From: Candidatus Brocadiaceae bacterium
Lineage (GTDB): Bacteria > Planctomycetota > Brocadiia > SM23-32
Assembly: GCA_003551785.1 (NCBI GenBank)
Contig: PUNP01000313.1
Span: 1 to 8,397 of the forward strand
Direction of reading: 5' to 3'
Length of the DNA: 8,397 nucleotides
The translations under genes were made by a program, and so were the position numbers. How positions within the stretch are numbered: position 1 is the stretch's first letter; every line of letters begins with the position of its first letter. Below are positions 7,801 to 8,397 of the stretch, piece after piece. Below the pieces are notes generated by a model that saw nothing but the letters and a program-made list of their open reading frames with translations, was not told the DNA's origin and did not search any database.

Positions 7801-8397
7801 CCTCGAAACCACTGATTGACTCCTCCATTCTCCCTTTTTGTTTTCTCTGGAATGCTAAATCTATCTTTTTATTGACAGTTAGCGGATGCTGATCGTTGAA
7901 AATAGAAGATAGAAACGTAATAAAAGTTTTTGTGTGATTATAATTTGAAAGTTTTTCGCTTTCAGCTAAAGTGCTGTATGTCTGCGTTTTTTCTAAATCT
8001 AAGGAGTTAAAAAACGATAAAAGTAATTCTTTTGACTCGGTACTCCATCTGATGTTTGCCAGCTGCAATAAGTCGCTCGAAGTGAGTTCAGAACTGTCTT
8101 TTTGAGAAATGTCCTTGTTGTCTTGATCATCACATGGTGAAAAAGAGCTTAGTAAATCCCAACAAGCAATTTTCAAAAGTTTTTTATGGTCACTGAGCGT
8201 TTGGCGATACTCTTCTTCCGTTAGGATAGAGGCCAACAATTCAAAATAGTTATCAGGCATAACCCCCCTGAGACTATTGATAAATCTGAATTCCACAAAA
8301 AGTCTTCTCATAAAAAGCAAATAAGATGGTTCAGGAGTAATAATGGCACTGATATTAACTAGGCCATTACTAATAACGTGATTCGCATTTTCAACCA
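4889..8397 (-). CDS. TPR-CHAT caspase-like protease, N-terminus open at the window edge
   Basis: At least 1143 residues, numbered here from a TTG at 8320. No Shine-Dalgarno precedes that codon or ATG 8311. The frame stays open with RNY-type codons for 25 more codons to the right edge, so the gene probably starts outside. The alternative start ATG 8260 has AGGGGG just ahead. Residues 1-145 are helical and unrecognised. About nine TPR units, several like kinesin light chain, span 150-560 (NDFGVFYLKMAEYDKALNLL, NLATVYYRLENLDKSHYFI). A coiled-coil-like, charged linker spans about 640-705. The CHAT domain at about 790-1140 has SPDGELNFLPFAAL (801-814), the catalytic His961 in HLATHGFF and Cys1048 in LSACDTGLG, then GGEGVMGLRRAF and the LTLWKVPD strand. 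Both dyad residues are present, so it should be an active cysteine protease of the caspase/separase clan, with the TPR array as sensor or substrate binder. Cytoplasmic location is likely. GC falls sharply upstream of about 6480. The target is unknown. Confidence 0.92.
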   Translation of the reverse strand, partial: VENANHVISNGLVNISAIITPEPSYLLFMRRLFVEFRFINSLRGVMPDNYFELLASILTEEEYRQTLSDHKKLLKIACWDLLSSFSPCDDQDNKDISQKDSSELTSSDLLQLANIRWSTESKELLLSFFNSLDLEKTQTYSTLAESEKLSNYNHTKTFITFLSSIFNDQHPLTVNKKIDLAFQRKQKGRMEESISGFEEGIKILDISYGVSNANILNYKLILADIYGKTGNFNLAKSLYTDVFQVYKTHFDDYPPHITTLWNDFGVFYLKMAEYDKALNLLKKAYKTEKENPSELYMVILDNLATVYYRLENLDKSHYFIQKALDFFDESLEGFNADAINVLVSMAIVKTDMGEYPVAGDILDKALGELDIREISTLMPSKIPWERRKILKGVFYKKGLLYEKMHDFRSAEKYYKKSIALHGERHWNHLLGLNHFRLGVIYLTQDKFEEADLHIHTAQDIFEKVLPEKHPFLPQLMTGEAVFHLLREDPESAVLTLGKASKILENTLGKESAQRATTLVSYAIGHIFLGDFVYSQTLLEESLSILRKSLGQQHLHTIRANVVFCLSWYLLGNNEMVFQELNETIQGVNILRENVYWSTSERQRIAFESFLQSLPQNLYLSSIKDSDIRKRFIEDSYKWILRTKAVVADSMLEDRKLISDDPAAQNLWEEIRNIRTKVSNIIFEDISDFTAEQIKQRRELTENLTEEAEQLERRLARKAGRYREGRRASRVTLNQVREAIPEGYSLIELTRFQPIATAEQKEEMGLDDFFLPAEYAAFIIGSSEDELEFVELGDAEKIHDLINRQKRAIKRKKSVTALSRELYEKIWAPIEKHLEGKSSVIISPDGELNFLPFAALISPDDRYLVEKYNISYVGSGRDLIRQIEESTGGAVLFGDPDFALADADTGKIETAFLTREAAHRSAVTDQDRSMLTRMSFGPLPGTRKEVETIGKMLKQQGHNVETWFGIDASEPRLKSVSKPAFLHLATHGFFLKDTEDEEPPAVSGPVVDLRRGELPHVPAARVTNPMHRSGLALAGASRALEEVIREDLEDGIVTAEEVGTFDLWGTRLVVLSACDTGLGEMTGGEGVMGLRRAFVQAGAQNLILTLWKVPDTETTELMIDFYGRYLEGGCAATAMTETQRQIINQARENEQNLHPRDWAAFVVSVQGSL

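Noticed and set aside
4889..8397. A CRISPR-linked protease system (Csx29-like)
   Set aside because: The TPR-CHAT architecture matches in outline, but no repeat-spacer array, Cas7-11-type gene or Csx30/31 partner is recognisable in the window.

Overview
The window carries five protein-coding genes. Two of them run off its edges. Four are on the plus strand: a partial TPR/propeller-like protein, its exported LysM-bearing paralogue, a small TPR protein and an unrecognised 454-residue protein. A very large TPR-CHAT protease-like protein faces them on the minus strand. I see no RNA genes, no CRISPR array, and no transposase or integrase.

The organism cannot be fixed from this sequence. Abundant TPR proteins, a caspase-like CHAT protein, roomy intergenic spaces and coding GC from about 30% to 60% fit a large-genome, behaviourally complex bacterium. 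Such gene sets are typical of filamentous or multicellular sulfate reducers (Desulfobacterota), cyanobacteria and planctomycetes. My low-confidence guess is Desulfobacterota. Shine-Dalgarno sites are clear and canonical in front of several genes.

Layout. Positions 1-1848 hold two tandem plus-strand genes that share a roughly 135-residue beta-rich domain. The first carries the tail of a TPR array ahead of it; the second carries a signal peptide ahead of it and a C-terminal LysM domain after it. Positions 1849-2669 form an 821-bp gap. Its first part has only weak terminator-like hairpins. Its last 200 bases form a structured leader with an 8-codon open frame behind an AGGAGG site and several hairpins. 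The leader ends at the small TPR gene (2670-3239), which a GC-rich hairpin follows. The AT-rich unknown gene (3345-4709) comes next. A 179-bp convergent spacer with a 12-bp-stem hairpin separates it from the TPR-CHAT gene, whose frame is open to the right edge (4889-8397, minus strand).

How the genes relate. The first two genes look like one duplicated envelope-associated family whose accessory domains have been exchanged. The CHAT protein has the expected His and Cys of the caspase/separase fold and a long kinesin-light-chain-type TPR array. It is therefore likely a regulated cysteine protease whose TPR part senses or binds a partner. The GC content of its gene drops sharply at about 6480, close to the border between CHAT-side linker and TPR array, which suggests a mosaic origin. 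The convergent unknown gene shares the low GC of the TPR half. It is the most interesting orphan here and could be a partner or substrate, but nothing in the sequence proves this.
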